Below, piece by piece: positions 31,700 through 42,050 of a stretch of DNA of 64,000 bases (its first letter is position 1; every line of letters starts with the position of its first letter). The stretch comes from Undaria pinnatifida (lineage: Eukaryota > Sar > Phaeophyceae > Laminariales > Alariaceae). The DNA is taken from the NCBI GenBank assembly GCA_012845835.1, contig JABAKD010000002.1, positions 4,914,001 to 4,978,000 on the forward strand, given 5' to 3'. Below the pieces are notes generated by a model, which was given only the letters and a program-made list of their open reading frames with translations, ran no database searches and was not told the DNA's origin. The translations under genes and the position numbers were made by a program.

Positions 31700-33500
31700 T
31701 GAGAATAGTTTGTCTATGGCCACACGGGAGTAAAAAGGGCGAGGCCGCCTCGAAGCGAACGCTGCAAGAGGCGCAGTGGGCACTGCTGTGTTTTTGTTGG
31801 CGGGCTACTTGAGGTTGACACTCGGCCCCGTCCCATACACACCGTCGGCAGGCGCCTTTCGGCTGTTCATTTTGTCGAGGTAAGCTGAATATTTCCGCAG
31901 TCTGAAATACAAGTCGTATACTTCTGTATTCCATTAATAGGCCGTTATTATATCATACAGCACTATCATCACACGATACGTGCCAAGAGTTGTGCGATTC
32001 CGACGACAACGATACATTGCCAACGAGCCAGGGCGAGAGACCGCGCGCCGGGCCTAGAACAGGCACTGCCTTGTTACCTGCTCCCTACGTACCCGACGTC
32101 CGGTCGAGAAGACCCAGGCCTCGGCAGCACCGCTTGGCACGTCAAGCAACACTCGCCGGTCGTCTGCCTCGCATTACTTTATGTCGTACGTACGCGCAAC
32201 TCACATATTGTTGTATCGAGTCTGATTTCTGTGCTGATGCTGCACTGCTATTCCGGCTTTACATACTAGGTTATAAATACATACGCGCTCCATACATTCG
32301 GAGGAACTTCCGGTGTTTTTTCTGTCTTGGAACCATCATACGAGACCAAAGCAGGGACTATCGTAACGCCCGGGCCGTACGTCTATTAACCACACGATCG
32401 TAGCAAGGGTATCGGCTTGGTCGGTGGCGCTCAGCCCTGCACGAGGCTGTCAACGCTGTGGGTGCCTTTCTTTTTGGCTGCGTCGCAAAGGCGAGATGAC
32501 ACTCGCGGACGTTACAGGTATACACTCGTCACACGAAAACCTAGTGGGTTGTTGACAAACATGAATAACTCATGTGCTCCTGTGTCCTATTAATATTATA
32601 CGCACGTTGTGGGGGTGTGGATGAGATGCGAGTCGGGGTCCGTTTCGGAGCAAGCACCACCAGAGGATGGCAGCGCGCGGCGTACACGTCTGCTAGTAGC
32701 GGTGTAGGGGATGGTCTCTGTAATACACTTCATACCTCCCTTTAAACGAGGACGGGACGCGGTGGCGGACCGCCGAAGAAAACACATTGTGACACGGCTT
32801 GCCACGTACCGTCTACCTGGTAGTCTTTAGTCAGATCAAGTCTTTTTTTCGTGCTCAACAAGTTCTTGAAGGACACCACGCAGCCGAAAAGTACATAAGT
32901 CAATATTGATTGCGCGACCTCCTCGGACACCGGTACCCGATGCAGGGTCAGGGATACCCGCCCGAGTTGCGGGGTGCATTGGGTCAGTGGGTGACCGTGC
33001 ATATGCCAGGTATACATGACCTGGTTAATTGTCGGCGAGACACGTGGGCAGAGCGAGCCATGCTGTTCGCGCTCGTAGCTCACACCCCGAAAAACAGCAG
33101 TGGCAATGCATTACATGGTAGATCTCGATGGACCCCTGCGAGAAGAGTGTTTAGAATATTTGTTACCCAACCAGTCGCACCAACAGCCCAACAATGCCTA
33201 AACTGCGGCGCGTCTCGTACCTTTACAGCAGCGGCCACGCACAGCGCCGACGTGCGCCGCAAGACACCCAAGACGCCGCGCCCGCTCGCTCCCCACACCA
33301 CGAGGTATGGCCTCCTCGACCGAAGAGCAGAAGAAGAGTGGTCGGCCTACCGGAAACTAGATTGCAATACATCCAAACAAGAATGATTGAAACACACAGA
33401 AAATGACAAAAACAGGCCGTAATCTATTGTTTTCATCAAAACATCAAACACGACCAATTTTCCATTGTTCTGCGTATTGTTTTTGTAAAAACGGGCCTCA
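31700..33500. other. Unassigned region with a few open frames
   Basis: Frames at 31990-32403 (+, 137 codons), 32910-33386 (+, 158 codons) and 32742-33083 (-, 113 codons, containing SILTYVLFGCVVSFKNLL) overlap and compete. None has a recognisable domain. The - strand frame reads most like protein but has no splice structure I can support. A TACCTGGTA site lies at 32814. Confidence 0.3.
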
Positions 33501-34119
33501 CATTTTCTCCGATTCGCCGGAAGGTTAACCTAGCACCGCCCCTCACGAGTGCACGGCGTGTATTACACCAAGGATACAAGCCCTATACACTTCCATGGTG
33601 AAGTACTCTATATTCGCAGTCATCTACCAGCATACAATTTTGTCCTAAATGCGTACACTCCGGTCCTGTTGCACCTCACTTCCTTCGCACTGCCTGCCTG
33701 ACTATCGAGCTAACCTCCTGACTGGCCACGGCGTATATATACCATACGACGGACTGTTAACCCATCACCGCTCCTCAATGAGTGCACCGAGTGTTTAAAC
33801 TTACAATAAAAAGCCCTGCACGAATGCACAGCAGTGGAGCGCTTTACTGAGCAGCCATACTGGGTTAGGGTTAGGTCGCTCCACATGCCTAAACTCCAAT
33901 CCTGTTACACCGCCCTTTATTCTCACGGCCCTACGACAGTGTCCCGGCACCCTTCCTGCGCCAAGAGCATGTCCTATACTTGGCTATGAAACCCCTGTAC
34001 ACTAGGTGTTTATATCACTCATTGTCGCTGTCGCCTACCAGTTTAGTCTACACTTGCGCCCCCCGTTTTATATATTTATAGCTCAGGCCGATGTCTTTAA
34101 AACACACCAACCAGAAACG

Positions 34120-34364
34120 ACTGGTTCTACGATAGCACCCTCCAGAAACGGCGATTTTTTTAACGAACATTTCATGGCTGCTAGACACGAGGAAGGATGC
34201 TACGAAAAAAGCATCCTCACATATTTTCATGTTTGCATAGGTCTATCGAGCGATGTCGTCGGGGCGGCAAAGGGCACCGTATTTCAGGAGATACGGCCGG
34301 GAGCTGGTTTCAAAACCGGCGATTTCGTTAAAGAAAAGTTGGGGGGGCTACCATAGAACGTCTC
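34120..34364 (+). mobile_element. MITE (GTTCTACGGTAGC family), copy 2, inserted in the foldback left arm
   Basis: Ends ACTGGTTCTACGATAGCACC and GGCTACCATAGAACGTCTC form imperfect TIRs, flanked by AAACG (34115-34119 and 34365-34369). The opposite arm has the uninterrupted GGAAACGGCACACATC. The + strand holds the open frame FFNEHFMAARHEEGCYEKS to GFKTGDFVKEKLGGLP, ending TAG at the TIR. Confidence 0.88.
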
Positions 34365-34832
34365 AAACGGCGCACACCACGATACACAACTTATGATTCG
34401 GCGGACGAACAACCTTGCAACCTGTCCAGGCGCACAGCGTATACCCTTATTCAGCTGTTCTCTTTTTGTGTGTTACACTAGCGCCACTCCCAGCATGACG
34501 TCCACTCCTTCAGCACATGCCGACGCCAAACTAGGAGTGTACGCAATGTCGAAAAACACGACGTGTTGCTTAGTCAATGGTATGGTGCAATATCATCGTC
34601 CCAGTTCCCTGACGAGCTACCCTCTAAGTTCTCGCCAGAACCAAGCCAGACTCCTCAGCTGCATTGTTTTCGGAGGCCCCGCTCCCACTTTCTTTCTTGA
34701 TTTCATCCTCAAGGTGGTCTACCTTCGTCCCGTGAATCGACTTGTACACCCGTTGGCGATCAGGGGCGGAGTCGTGTTTTTCGATGTGCTTCCTCCACTC
34801 AACAACAACAAACACAAGAGGACCGGTAAATG

Positions 34833-34882
34833 GATAACGAAGGGGGTACACTGGCTAGTGAAAGTGTACTCCCTTCGTTATC
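34833..34882. other. Hairpin at the foldback centre
   Basis: GATAACGAAGGGGGTACAC (34833-34851) pairs with GTGTACTCCCTTCGTTATC (34864-34882) with one mismatch and a 12-nt loop. It lies exactly where the long left arm ends and abuts the poly(T) tract of the retroposon. Confidence 0.9.
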
Positions 34883-35134
34883 TTTTTTTTTGTTTTTTTT
34901 TTTTTCCTCCGGCGGATGGGGAAAAATAAAGCTTCAGCTCACCACACTTCCACGTATTTTCATACGCGTCGTGTGTCGATTTAACTCAGTTGCTTTCGCA
35001 GCCCAACGCTAGCTGGCGCACCTTTCGGCTCCAATTGTAGGTATAGCGTAAGCTGTCCCTATCAGTGGTCTTCGTTACAACCCCGGCAGCGCAAGCTGCC
35101 GTTGTATACGGATGCGTGTGTATGTCGACCCGGC
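34883..35134 (-). mobile_element. Poly(A)-tailed retroposon 3' end, foldback spacer copy
   Basis: On the - strand: GCCGGGTCGACATACACACG, GCAGCTTGCGCTGCC, GGTGCGCCAGCTAGCGTTGG, ATGAAAATACGCGTG-like and CCCCATCCGCCGGAGG, then a run of about 20 A (T on +). It is nearly identical to 36415-36642. The reading frame ending KIRGSVVS stops before the tail. Confidence 0.85.
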
Positions 35135-36414
35135 ATTATCCTTTTACCGGGCCTCTTGTGTTTGTTATTGTAAGGTGGAGGAAGCACGTTGAAAAACACG
35201 ACTCCGCCCCTGATCACCATCGGGTGTGCAAGTCGATTCGTGGGACGAAGGTAAGCAAGATAGGAAGTAAGAGCGGGGGGCTCCGAAAACAATGCTGAGG
35301 AGTCTGGCGGCCTTCTCAGTGGTTCCGACGGGAACATAGAGAGAGGGTAGCTCGTCAGGGAGCTGGGACGACATGATATTGCGCCAAACTATTAGTTGTG
35401 CATCAAGTCGTGTTTTTTACCATTGCGTACATTCCCAGTTTTGCATCGGCGTGTCCTGAAGGAGTGGACGTCACGCTGAGTGGCGCTATTGTGCACACAA
35501 TAGAACAGCTGAATAAGGGTATACGCTGTGCGCCTGGACAGGTTGCAAGGTTGTTCGCCCGCCGAATAATGAGTTGTGTATCGTGATGTGTGCCGTTTCC
35601 GGTTGGTGTGTTTTAAAGACATCGGTCTGAGCTACAATTATATGACGGGCGCAAGTGTAAACTGGTAGGCTACAGCTAAATGCGTGGTTTAACAAACTAG
35701 TAGAGATTCGGGTTTCATAGCCAAGTATAGGACACGCTCTGGGCGCGGGAAGGGTGCTGGGACACCATCGTAGGGCCGTGAGAAGGAAGGGCGGTGTAAC
35801 AGAATTGGGGTTTAGGCGTGTGGACCTAACCCTAACCTAGATGGCTGCCAAATTAAGAGCTCCACTGTGGATTTGTGCAGGGCGTTTTATTGTAAGTACG
35901 AAACGCGCTGCGCACTCGTTTAGAATCGGTGATAGATTAACCGTCCCCGGCGAATCCTAATACGTGTAGTATATATGCGCCGTGGTCGGTCAGTAGGTTA
36001 GTTCGATCGTCGGGCAGGCAGCGCGAAGGAAGTGCAGTGCAATAGGGCTGGAGCGTACGCATGTGGGCATAATTGTATGCTGGTAGATGACCGCAGGGTA
36101 AAGCGCTTCACCATGGAAGTGTATAGGGCTTGTTATTGTTATTACGATACACGTGTGCACCCGTGAGGGGCGGTGCTAGGTTAACCGTTCGGCGCATCGC
36201 ATTCCTTATGGTAATTATACGCCGTGTTCGGTCAGTAGGCTGCGGAGTATAGAGATATTATCCTACAGCGCGCAGGGCTTTTCATTGTTCGTACAATGAA
36301 CTCTGTGCACTCGCGGGGGACGGTGCTAGTTTAAGCGTCCGGCGAATCGTAAACCGTATAGTATATTATAAAAATTAAAACACACTCCGAACCGTATTCC
36401 GTATAGTATATATC

Positions 36415-36642
36415 CTCCGGCGGATGGGGAAAAATAAAGCTTTAGCTCACCACACTTCCACGTATTTTCATACGCGTCGTGTGTCGATTTAACTCAGTTG
36501 CTTTCGCAGCCCAACGCTAGCTGGCGCACCCTTCGGGTCCCATTGTAGGTATAGCGTAAGCTGTTCCTATCAGTGGTCTTCGTTACAACCCCGGCAGCGC
36601 AAGCTGCCGTTGTATACGGGTGCGTGTGTATGTCGACCCGGC
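36415..36642 (-). mobile_element. Poly(A)-tailed retroposon 3' end, second close copy
   Basis: It matches 34906-35133 almost base for base, but the poly(A) tail is missing at its left edge (GTATATATCCTCCGGCGG). Confidence 0.85.
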
Positions 36643-36659
36643 CTGTCCCCTGAGGGTCT

Positions 36660-37185
36660 ATACTTTTTTTTTTTCTTTCCTCGATTTCTCTTGCCTAAAT
36701 GCCCCACCTACTATCGAAATCCGCCAGAGTAATAAACACTTCCACGCCCTGGATATCGCCTCGTTATCATTTCAAAGCCGTCCATGCCGCTGCTGCAATT
36801 CCCACCCACCCCCGCCCCCAACGCCCCCTTCTTCCCCACCACCCGCACCATCGCCTAGACCTAGCACCACGCGTATAGCAAACCCCTACATCTATGCGAC
36901 CTAAATAAAGCCCTCCCCCCCCGCCCCCGCCCCCCCCCCGCCACATCCCCCCCCCCTCCCCCCACAAGAAATATTTATGGTTTCCACGCACAAGTTGACC
37001 TGCCCCACCCGTCCCCTCCCCCCCCTCCCCCCCTTCCGCCCCCCTATTGATCAAAATCAGGCCCCCACGTCATGAAAACCTCCGCCCTCCCCTCACCGGA
37101 TATTCGACTTACAGGATTCACTTGATAAAGTGATGCATTTCCTTCCACAGCTGTCAGATTTTGTCCCCCTCAGAAACAGGTTTTA
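36660..37185 (+). repeat. C-rich dispersed repeat
   Basis: CGAAATCCGCCAGAGTAATA, CACCACCCGCACCATCGCC and long C tracts (36917-37060) match 17.08-17.70 kb, followed by GGATTCACTTGATAA and TTTTGTCCCCCTCAGAAAC. The G-rich strand could form quadruplexes. Glycine-rich frames on the - strand are by-products. Confidence 0.8.
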
Positions 37186-37189
37186 TAGT

Positions 37190-37383
37190 TTCCGCGCACA
37201 GACTGCCTAACATCACCCTGTTGACCCTGATAGCTACACTGTGGTTGCAAGGGGAGTCGCCGACCTATATCCTTAATGAAGACACACAACCCGTAATACG
37301 CGCGATCGGAGTATCACACACAGCTTGCAAAGATGAGTTTTGACAAAATATTCGATCTCACAGCTAGCTGGGGTGTATTGTAA
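37190..37383 (+). repeat. Mini-ORF repeat family, copy at 37.3 kb (type A)
   Basis: The order TTTCCGCGCACAGACTGCC, CCTGATAGCTACACTG, GGGGAGTCGCCGACC, CGCGATCGGAGTATCACAC is kept. The ORF 37333-37383 reads MSFDKIFDLTASWGVL. A 4-bp gain in CAGCTAGCTGG alters the end. Confidence 0.82.
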
Positions 37384-37834
37384 TATTTATAATATACGCC
37401 GTGCTCGGTCAGTGGGATGGTTTTCGGTCAAGAGGTTGCCGAGAAAGAGGCTTCGCCATGGAAGTGCACAAGGCCTTTTTATTTTTGGTGTAGTCTAATA
37501 TGCTTTGTGCACTCGTGAGCGGCGGTGCTAGGTTAACCGTCGGGCGAATCAGAATCTGTATGGTATATGTACGCCGTGTTTCCGTAAAGAGGTTGCTGAG
37601 AAAAGGACTTAACCTCCTAGGGAGCAGGGTTTTTTATTGTTATCAGAATACATGCTGTGCACTCGTGAGATGCGGTTCTAGGTTGACCGTCCGGCGAGTC
37701 TTAATCCGTATAGCAGTACATATATACGCCGTGGTCGTTTACCGTCCGGCAAATAGAAATCTCCAAAAAATATCGGTGTACGCCGTGTGGAGCATGGAGT
37801 TTGGTCTATTCGCAAACTGAGAGGCCGAAACAGT

Positions 37835-38262
37835 TGCTACGTCTAAAGGGGACGCCCAGTACATACACAAAGCGGTCACACGTCGGACATTTCTGTTGTG
37901 GCACTTTGCATATCTCTAGATAATGATTACTGTGACTATTTGTAGTTGTATGACCGACGCAGCGCAACATCATGGGATAGTTGGCGTGACGGGTACGGCA
38001 AATAATTCATGGTGAATAACTACGACGACCGGCAAATATATATCGGTCGCTGAATAAACGGCGGAATGCTCAAGTTCGGCGTATTGGTTGATTGATAAAG
38101 CACTAGTTATCGCGTTTCAGTGTACCCCCTCACCCGCTATGTTTTTCATGCAATTATTTGGCGAACACGTTTGCTCGTAAGTGCGCTTGCCGTAGGATTG
38201 ACATAATCATTTGCGGTTTCCTACGTACGGGGCTCTCAGCTGCAGATGAAAACACTACTGGA
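37835..38262. other. No recognisable feature
   Basis: Apart from the decayed last foldback subrepeat at its start, nothing in this stretch matched another part of the window. Confidence 0.4.
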
Positions 38263-38264
38263 TG

Positions 38265-38500
38265 ACTTTTTTTTGTCCGACATGACGCTACGAACGCTCT
38301 TTCGAAATGCCCCTTTCTCCTAACGACAGAATTTGTATATTCCTATTATACACACTTTCTACATAAAAGGTGTACGAGGTGGACGTCTTACATTATACCA
38401 GGTATTGGAAATCACATGAGAGTACCCCCAACACATGGCCCAACAGATACGACGACCATTCGAAGTGCCGCCTAATGGCAGTGATACATTTTGTGTTTAT
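38265..38500 (+). repeat. Dispersed repeat, inverted partner of 29.22-29.48 kb
   Basis: GCTACGAACG, TTTCGAAATGCCCC, GTACGAGGTGGACG and CGACCATTCGAAGTGCCGCC pair with 29.24-29.44 kb. It contains a TACCAGGTA site at 38396-38404 that the partner lacks. Confidence 0.85.
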
Positions 38501-38639
38501 TTTTGGTATCATCGATACATTCATATAAAATAATGTATGGCATTTTCTAGGCCATGCGTCGGAAGTATGGTTTTTACCGTGTCGGCGTCAGTATCGCAAT
38601 CTCGACACTCCAATATCTCGAGGGGTCTTCATTTCTTCC

Positions 38640-39275
38640 GGCGCTCTCTTGGGGGATCGGCTTCGACCCCCCTCGCCCTTCGTCCCCCCTGCTTACATCG
38701 CTGTGAACGCGTGCAGAGGCTGAGAAAGACAAGCTAGAAGTGGGCACGATCTTGGATTTTGGGTGGCATGCTCGAGCATTTATTTAGGTCTTGGCAGGGG
38801 GAGCGGTAGTGCGCAAATACAAAGAGGCCACTTTAATATATATTGCAGCAGTGGTAGGAATCACATTTTGTCAGCCCTTTGCATTGCTGCTCCCAAGAGT
38901 CGCTGTTCATGTTGCTTCGCGGTTCATCCTCGAGTGAGTGTTTACGGTACGTGCACTCTACATTTAACGGTGTTGCTGTGGTGAGAGGACCGACTTAAAT
39001 GCCCCTCGCCCTTTCGTGCTCCGCACCCCGTGAACCGTGATCGCGTGCGGGTTGTCAAGCGTCCTCACACCATTTGTCGCTCCCAAAAAAGGGCAGGTTG
39101 CTGTGGGACAAAAAATGATGTTGACATCTGACTTTATCCCAAAGACTCGGATAATATTTTATATTTGACAGGGGGAGTTAGTTGTAGTGCGCAAATACAA
39201 AAAAGAAGCAACTGTTTGAAATAATTGCTGCAGTGGTATGATGGGGAACACATCTTGGCAGCCCTTTAAAATGAA
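38640..39275 (+). repeat. Diverged tandem duplication, period about 383 bp
   Basis: CAGGGGGAGCGGTAGTGCG with CAAATACAAAGA (38795) repeats as CAGGGGGAGTTAGTTGTAG with CAAATACAAAAA (39178). CCCCTCGCCCTTCGT (38668) and CCCCTCGCCCTTTCGT (39002) precede them. Both end near TTGGCAGCCCTTT or TTGTCAGCCCTTT. Confidence 0.75.
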
Positions 39276-39330
39276 CTAGTAATAATAGTTGTACTTACGA
39301 ATATTCAACGTACCCAGCGCATATATATGA

Positions 39331-39646
39331 CCGGTCGCCCCGGTGGCGTATCAGGTTATCCTTGAGACTGGTATAGGTCAGTTTTCTGAGTTCGAGCCCC
39401 GCCGAGTGCATAATCGTATAAATTCGTTGGGACTTTTTCTTGTGGACAAATTGACTTGCGGAAAGCGAGAGAGCGTGAGTTAGCAACACGCGATGAAAAA
39501 TCGACGAGCAGTGGGATTGCTGAACCCTATGCGCGATAAAAATTGAAGGCAAGAACCGGGGAGGAGAAGGGACGACACCTGTGACCACGGCTTGTCCAGA
39601 AGCTGGAAAGTAAAAGTGTGCAAGAAAAAAAAAAAAAAAAAAAAAA
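39331..39646 (+). mobile_element. tRNA-derived SINE, most complete copy
   Basis: The head CCGGTCGCCCCGGTGGCG carries an A-box-like GGTGGCGTATCAGG. A B-box-like GAGTTCGAGCCCC is at 39388-39400. The body has GCGGAAAGCGAGAGAGCGTG and CACCTGTGACCACGGCTTG, and the tail is A22 at 39625-39646. The order pol III head, body, poly(A) is that of a LINE-mobilised SINE. Diverged copies lie at 23.4 (-), 24.2 (+), 27.4 (-) and 43.5 kb (+). No target duplication is evident. Confidence 0.85.
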
Positions 39647-39649
39647 GAA

Positions 39650-40590
39650 AGCGTTCGCCTTATTATCATACTACTTCTTTCTGCTGTGTTGTCGCTGCAC
39701 GATCGCCTCCTGTAGCCGCTGACCCTGGCATGTACGTAGTACAGGCAGCTACCCTGCACAGCCATCGTTTCCTGATTGATCAGATGTATGTTGCGTACTA
39801 CTACCTTATCGTGGAGTGCCTGATCACGATCGGGCACAGCTTGACCTGCTGCGGCAACAACCAACCAATCAATGCTCTACTGCCCGTAGTCTAAATACCG
39901 GTCCACGAGTATGTGTATATTTTGGATTGCGATTATTTTTGTGGGGCTGCTCCTGTTGCAGCTGTTGATAGATACGAATACGAGAACAGTTTTTCAGACA
40001 AGGTACACCAACAAGTAGCTACGTACAGCAGTAGTCAGTATTAGATTCATCCTGCTCAACTGAGAGCGCGAGCACGTAGTACACGAGTATACGCAGACAC
40101 TGGCAGCTTCATCTGCTGCGTAGCGCGTGCTGTGCCGGGTGCACTTACTGTGCCGGGTGTGTTGCGTGTTGTCGGTTCTTTCGATTCAACGCAGTGTCTA
40201 TCCTGATCGTCAAACAGCAAAGAGAGATAGGTGGTTGACCAATTTTATTTGGTATCGGACGCGTATTGTTGTTTTTATTTCGTAGCTCTGTGTGGCTTTT
40301 GCCTTTACCTCGCTACACCCCTCTTACTGGCGAGTTGTCTCCCTTGTTTTGTCGCTACGAAGAGAACACGCAGAAGACACGGTCAGCCACCTTGCCGGCC
40401 CCGGATGCTTCATCAGTCAAAACATAATGAGAAACCCACACAACACGTCTCTTCATGGCCAGACGTAAAGGGCTAGTCGGCGTGTGCCCGGATTTATCCG
40501 ATCGAAATCTGATGAAGCTCGGAGTCGGAATAAATATATATAAAATCATTTCTTGAATATCGAGTCATTCCTTGGTGTCATGGACTTTGG
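39650..40590. other. No recognisable feature
   Basis: No repeat partner or convincing ORF. The hydrophobic frame at 40231-40476 is short and unsupported. Confidence 0.35.
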
Positions 40591-40594
40591 TCAG

Positions 40595-40790
40595 GAGTTT
40601 TTTGTCTAGGCCTAAGTATGCGATTCGCGGAACTGGAATTCTCGGTTGAATATGGCTTGGTTCGAGCGCCGCCTTCGGGGGGCGGCTCCAACGGCCCTCG
40701 CCCTGCCGTGTCCGTTCCGCACATCGACGTGAACGCGGACGGGCGCCGAGCGAGACGAGCGAGTGTCGAGGAGGAATTTTGGAAAAATTG
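40595..40790 (-). repeat. Dispersed repeat, partner of 7.20-7.42 kb
   Basis: GTTCGAGCGCCGCCTTCGGG, CCAACGGCCCTCGCCCTGCC, TTCCGCACATCGACGTGAACG and GAGCGAGACGAGCGAG are the complement of 7220-7350. Confidence 0.75.
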
Positions 40791-40799
40791 TTGAATCTT

Positions 40800-41120
40800 A
40801 ATGGCTGCAACGCCTGAATGATTTACAAAATTGGCATCATTTCCAAACGGTACGTGATAATGTTTGGAATTTTGCGGTGGCATACTCTCGAGCGTTATTT
40901 TCTTTGCTGTACTTTTTGACTAGTTCGTTTGGTTTCTTGCTCGGCATTTTATTGCTTTTGTTTCTGCTCGTTTTGTCAGCTGGAATTTCAATTTTTTAGA
41001 TTGGGTTAACCTAAAACGTGACAACAACTTACCGACGATATCCAACAACTTCGTGACACAAATTACCGACGGCAAGACGTCTCGTGACAAAATAACTCCC
41101 AAATCATGATACTTTCACGT
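40800..41120. other. No recognisable feature
   Basis: AT-rich DNA before the 460-bp duplication, without a partner elsewhere in the window. Confidence 0.4.
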
Positions 41121-42050
41121 AACAGAATTTCGAGACAAAACCTAGCAGGTAGAGCCGTCTCTTCGGCCTTTGGCCCTGGCTTTAGCACGGCCGCTGACAC
41201 TCCAGGCAGTCTCTGCTGTAGGCATGAACGAGTGCGGTTGATTCGCAGCGAACTATCCCGCTGTACTCGATTCTATGTGGCCAATGTCCGTGCCATTTCA
41301 TGTCACCTTCCTTCTGTTTTGAGCTCGTCGTCGTACGGTTGAGGTACGAGGAAACCCGTACGTACTCGGTGAGAGCAGCAGTATGTACGACGAGCATGAA
41401 CGCCAATTGACGACATTGGCAAACACACAACATCAGGTGTAGCAGCAGTAGCCGAAGGGCGAAACTTCTAGCACATATTGCAGCAACTAGTAGCAACCAG
41501 AACTACAGCAGATAGCTCAAAGTGCAGTGCGAGTGCCGTTGGCAAGTTTAGTCGTACACGCATCACTCTGTCCAATATATAACAGGATCTCGAGACAAAA
41601 CCTAGCAGGTAGAAGAGCCATCTCTTCGGCCTTTGGCCCTGGCTTTAGCACGGCCGCCGACACTCCAGCCAGCCTCTGCTGTAGGCATGAACGAGTGCGG
41701 TTGATTCGCAGCGAACTATCCCGCTGTGCTCGCTTCTATGTGGCCATTGTCCATGCCATTTCATGTCACCTTTTTTCTGTTTTGAGCTCGTCGTCGTACG
41801 GTTGAGGTACGAGGAAACCCGTACGTACTCGGTGAGAACAGCAGTATGTACGACGAGCATGAAAGACAACTGACGACATTGGCAAACACACAACAGCAGG
41901 CGTAGCAGCAGTAGCCGAAGGGCGAAACTTCTAGCACATAACGCAGCAACTAGTAGCAACCAGAACTACAACAGATAGCTCAAAGTGCAGTGCGAGTGCC
42001 GTTGGCAAGTTTAGTCGTACACGCATCACTCTGTCCAATATATAACAATC
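41121..42050. repeat. 460-bp direct tandem duplication carrying duplicated 104-codon frames
   Basis: The units start AACAG(A/G)AT(T/C)TCGAGACAA at 41121 and 41581 and differ at about 5 percent of positions. Each holds a 104-codon - strand frame (41496-41182 and 41959-41645) starting MLLVAA(I/L)CARSFALRLLLL, a hydrophobic signal-like segment, and ending RPC. About 12 of some 17 base differences change the residue, which argues against purifying selection; the frames are open mainly because the copies are young. Confidence 0.9.

Larger units (their letters stand above)
33511..36200. mobile_element. Large foldback (inverted-repeat) element
   Basis: The left arm 33511-34837 and right arm 35135-36200 are reverse complements in order. 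Shared blocks are GGTTAACCTAGCACCGCCCC, CTTCCATGGTGAAG, GGGTTAGGGTTAGG, CTTGGCTATGAAACCC, GTATACCCTTATTCAGCTG, TCGTCCCAGTTCCCTGACG and ACACAAGAGG. The left arm is longer because it holds a 245-bp MITE. The spacer of about 300 bp holds a small hairpin and a retroposon 3' end. Subrepeats of the right arm continue to 37.8 kb. Long arms with internal direct repeats resemble FB/Galileo-type foldback transposons; no transposase is present. Confidence 0.88.
36361..37396 (+). mobile_element. Composite block inserted in the foldback subrepeats
   Basis: Inverted ends: TATTATAAAAATTAAAACAC (from about 36362) and GTGTATTGTAATATTTATAA (to about 37393). Inside, in order, are a retroposon 3' end (36415-36642), the C-rich repeat (36660-37185) and the type A mini-ORF copy (37190-37383). 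The inverted ends are the sequence that follows the mini-ORF in all copies, so that sequence behaves as a terminus. Confidence 0.65.
35920..37830 (+). repeat. Direct subrepeats of the foldback arm, interrupted by a 1-kb block
   Basis: The landmark CGGTGCTAGGTTAACC (or close variants) occurs at 35925, 36171, 36321, 37523 and 37673, each preceded by GTGCACTCG and followed by GGCGAATC and ATACGCCGTG. Spacing is 246 and 150, then a jump of 1202, then 150. The jump equals one 150-bp period plus about 1,050 bp, consistent with insertion of the 36.36-37.40 kb block into the array. Confidence 0.85.

Noticed and set aside
36767-37054. Glycine-rich 95-codon frame
   Set aside because: By-product of C-rich tracts on the other strand.
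39331-39410. Functional tRNA gene
   Set aside because: A- and B-box-like elements are present but no complete cloverleaf or anticodon arm; followed by a body and poly(A), so a SINE.
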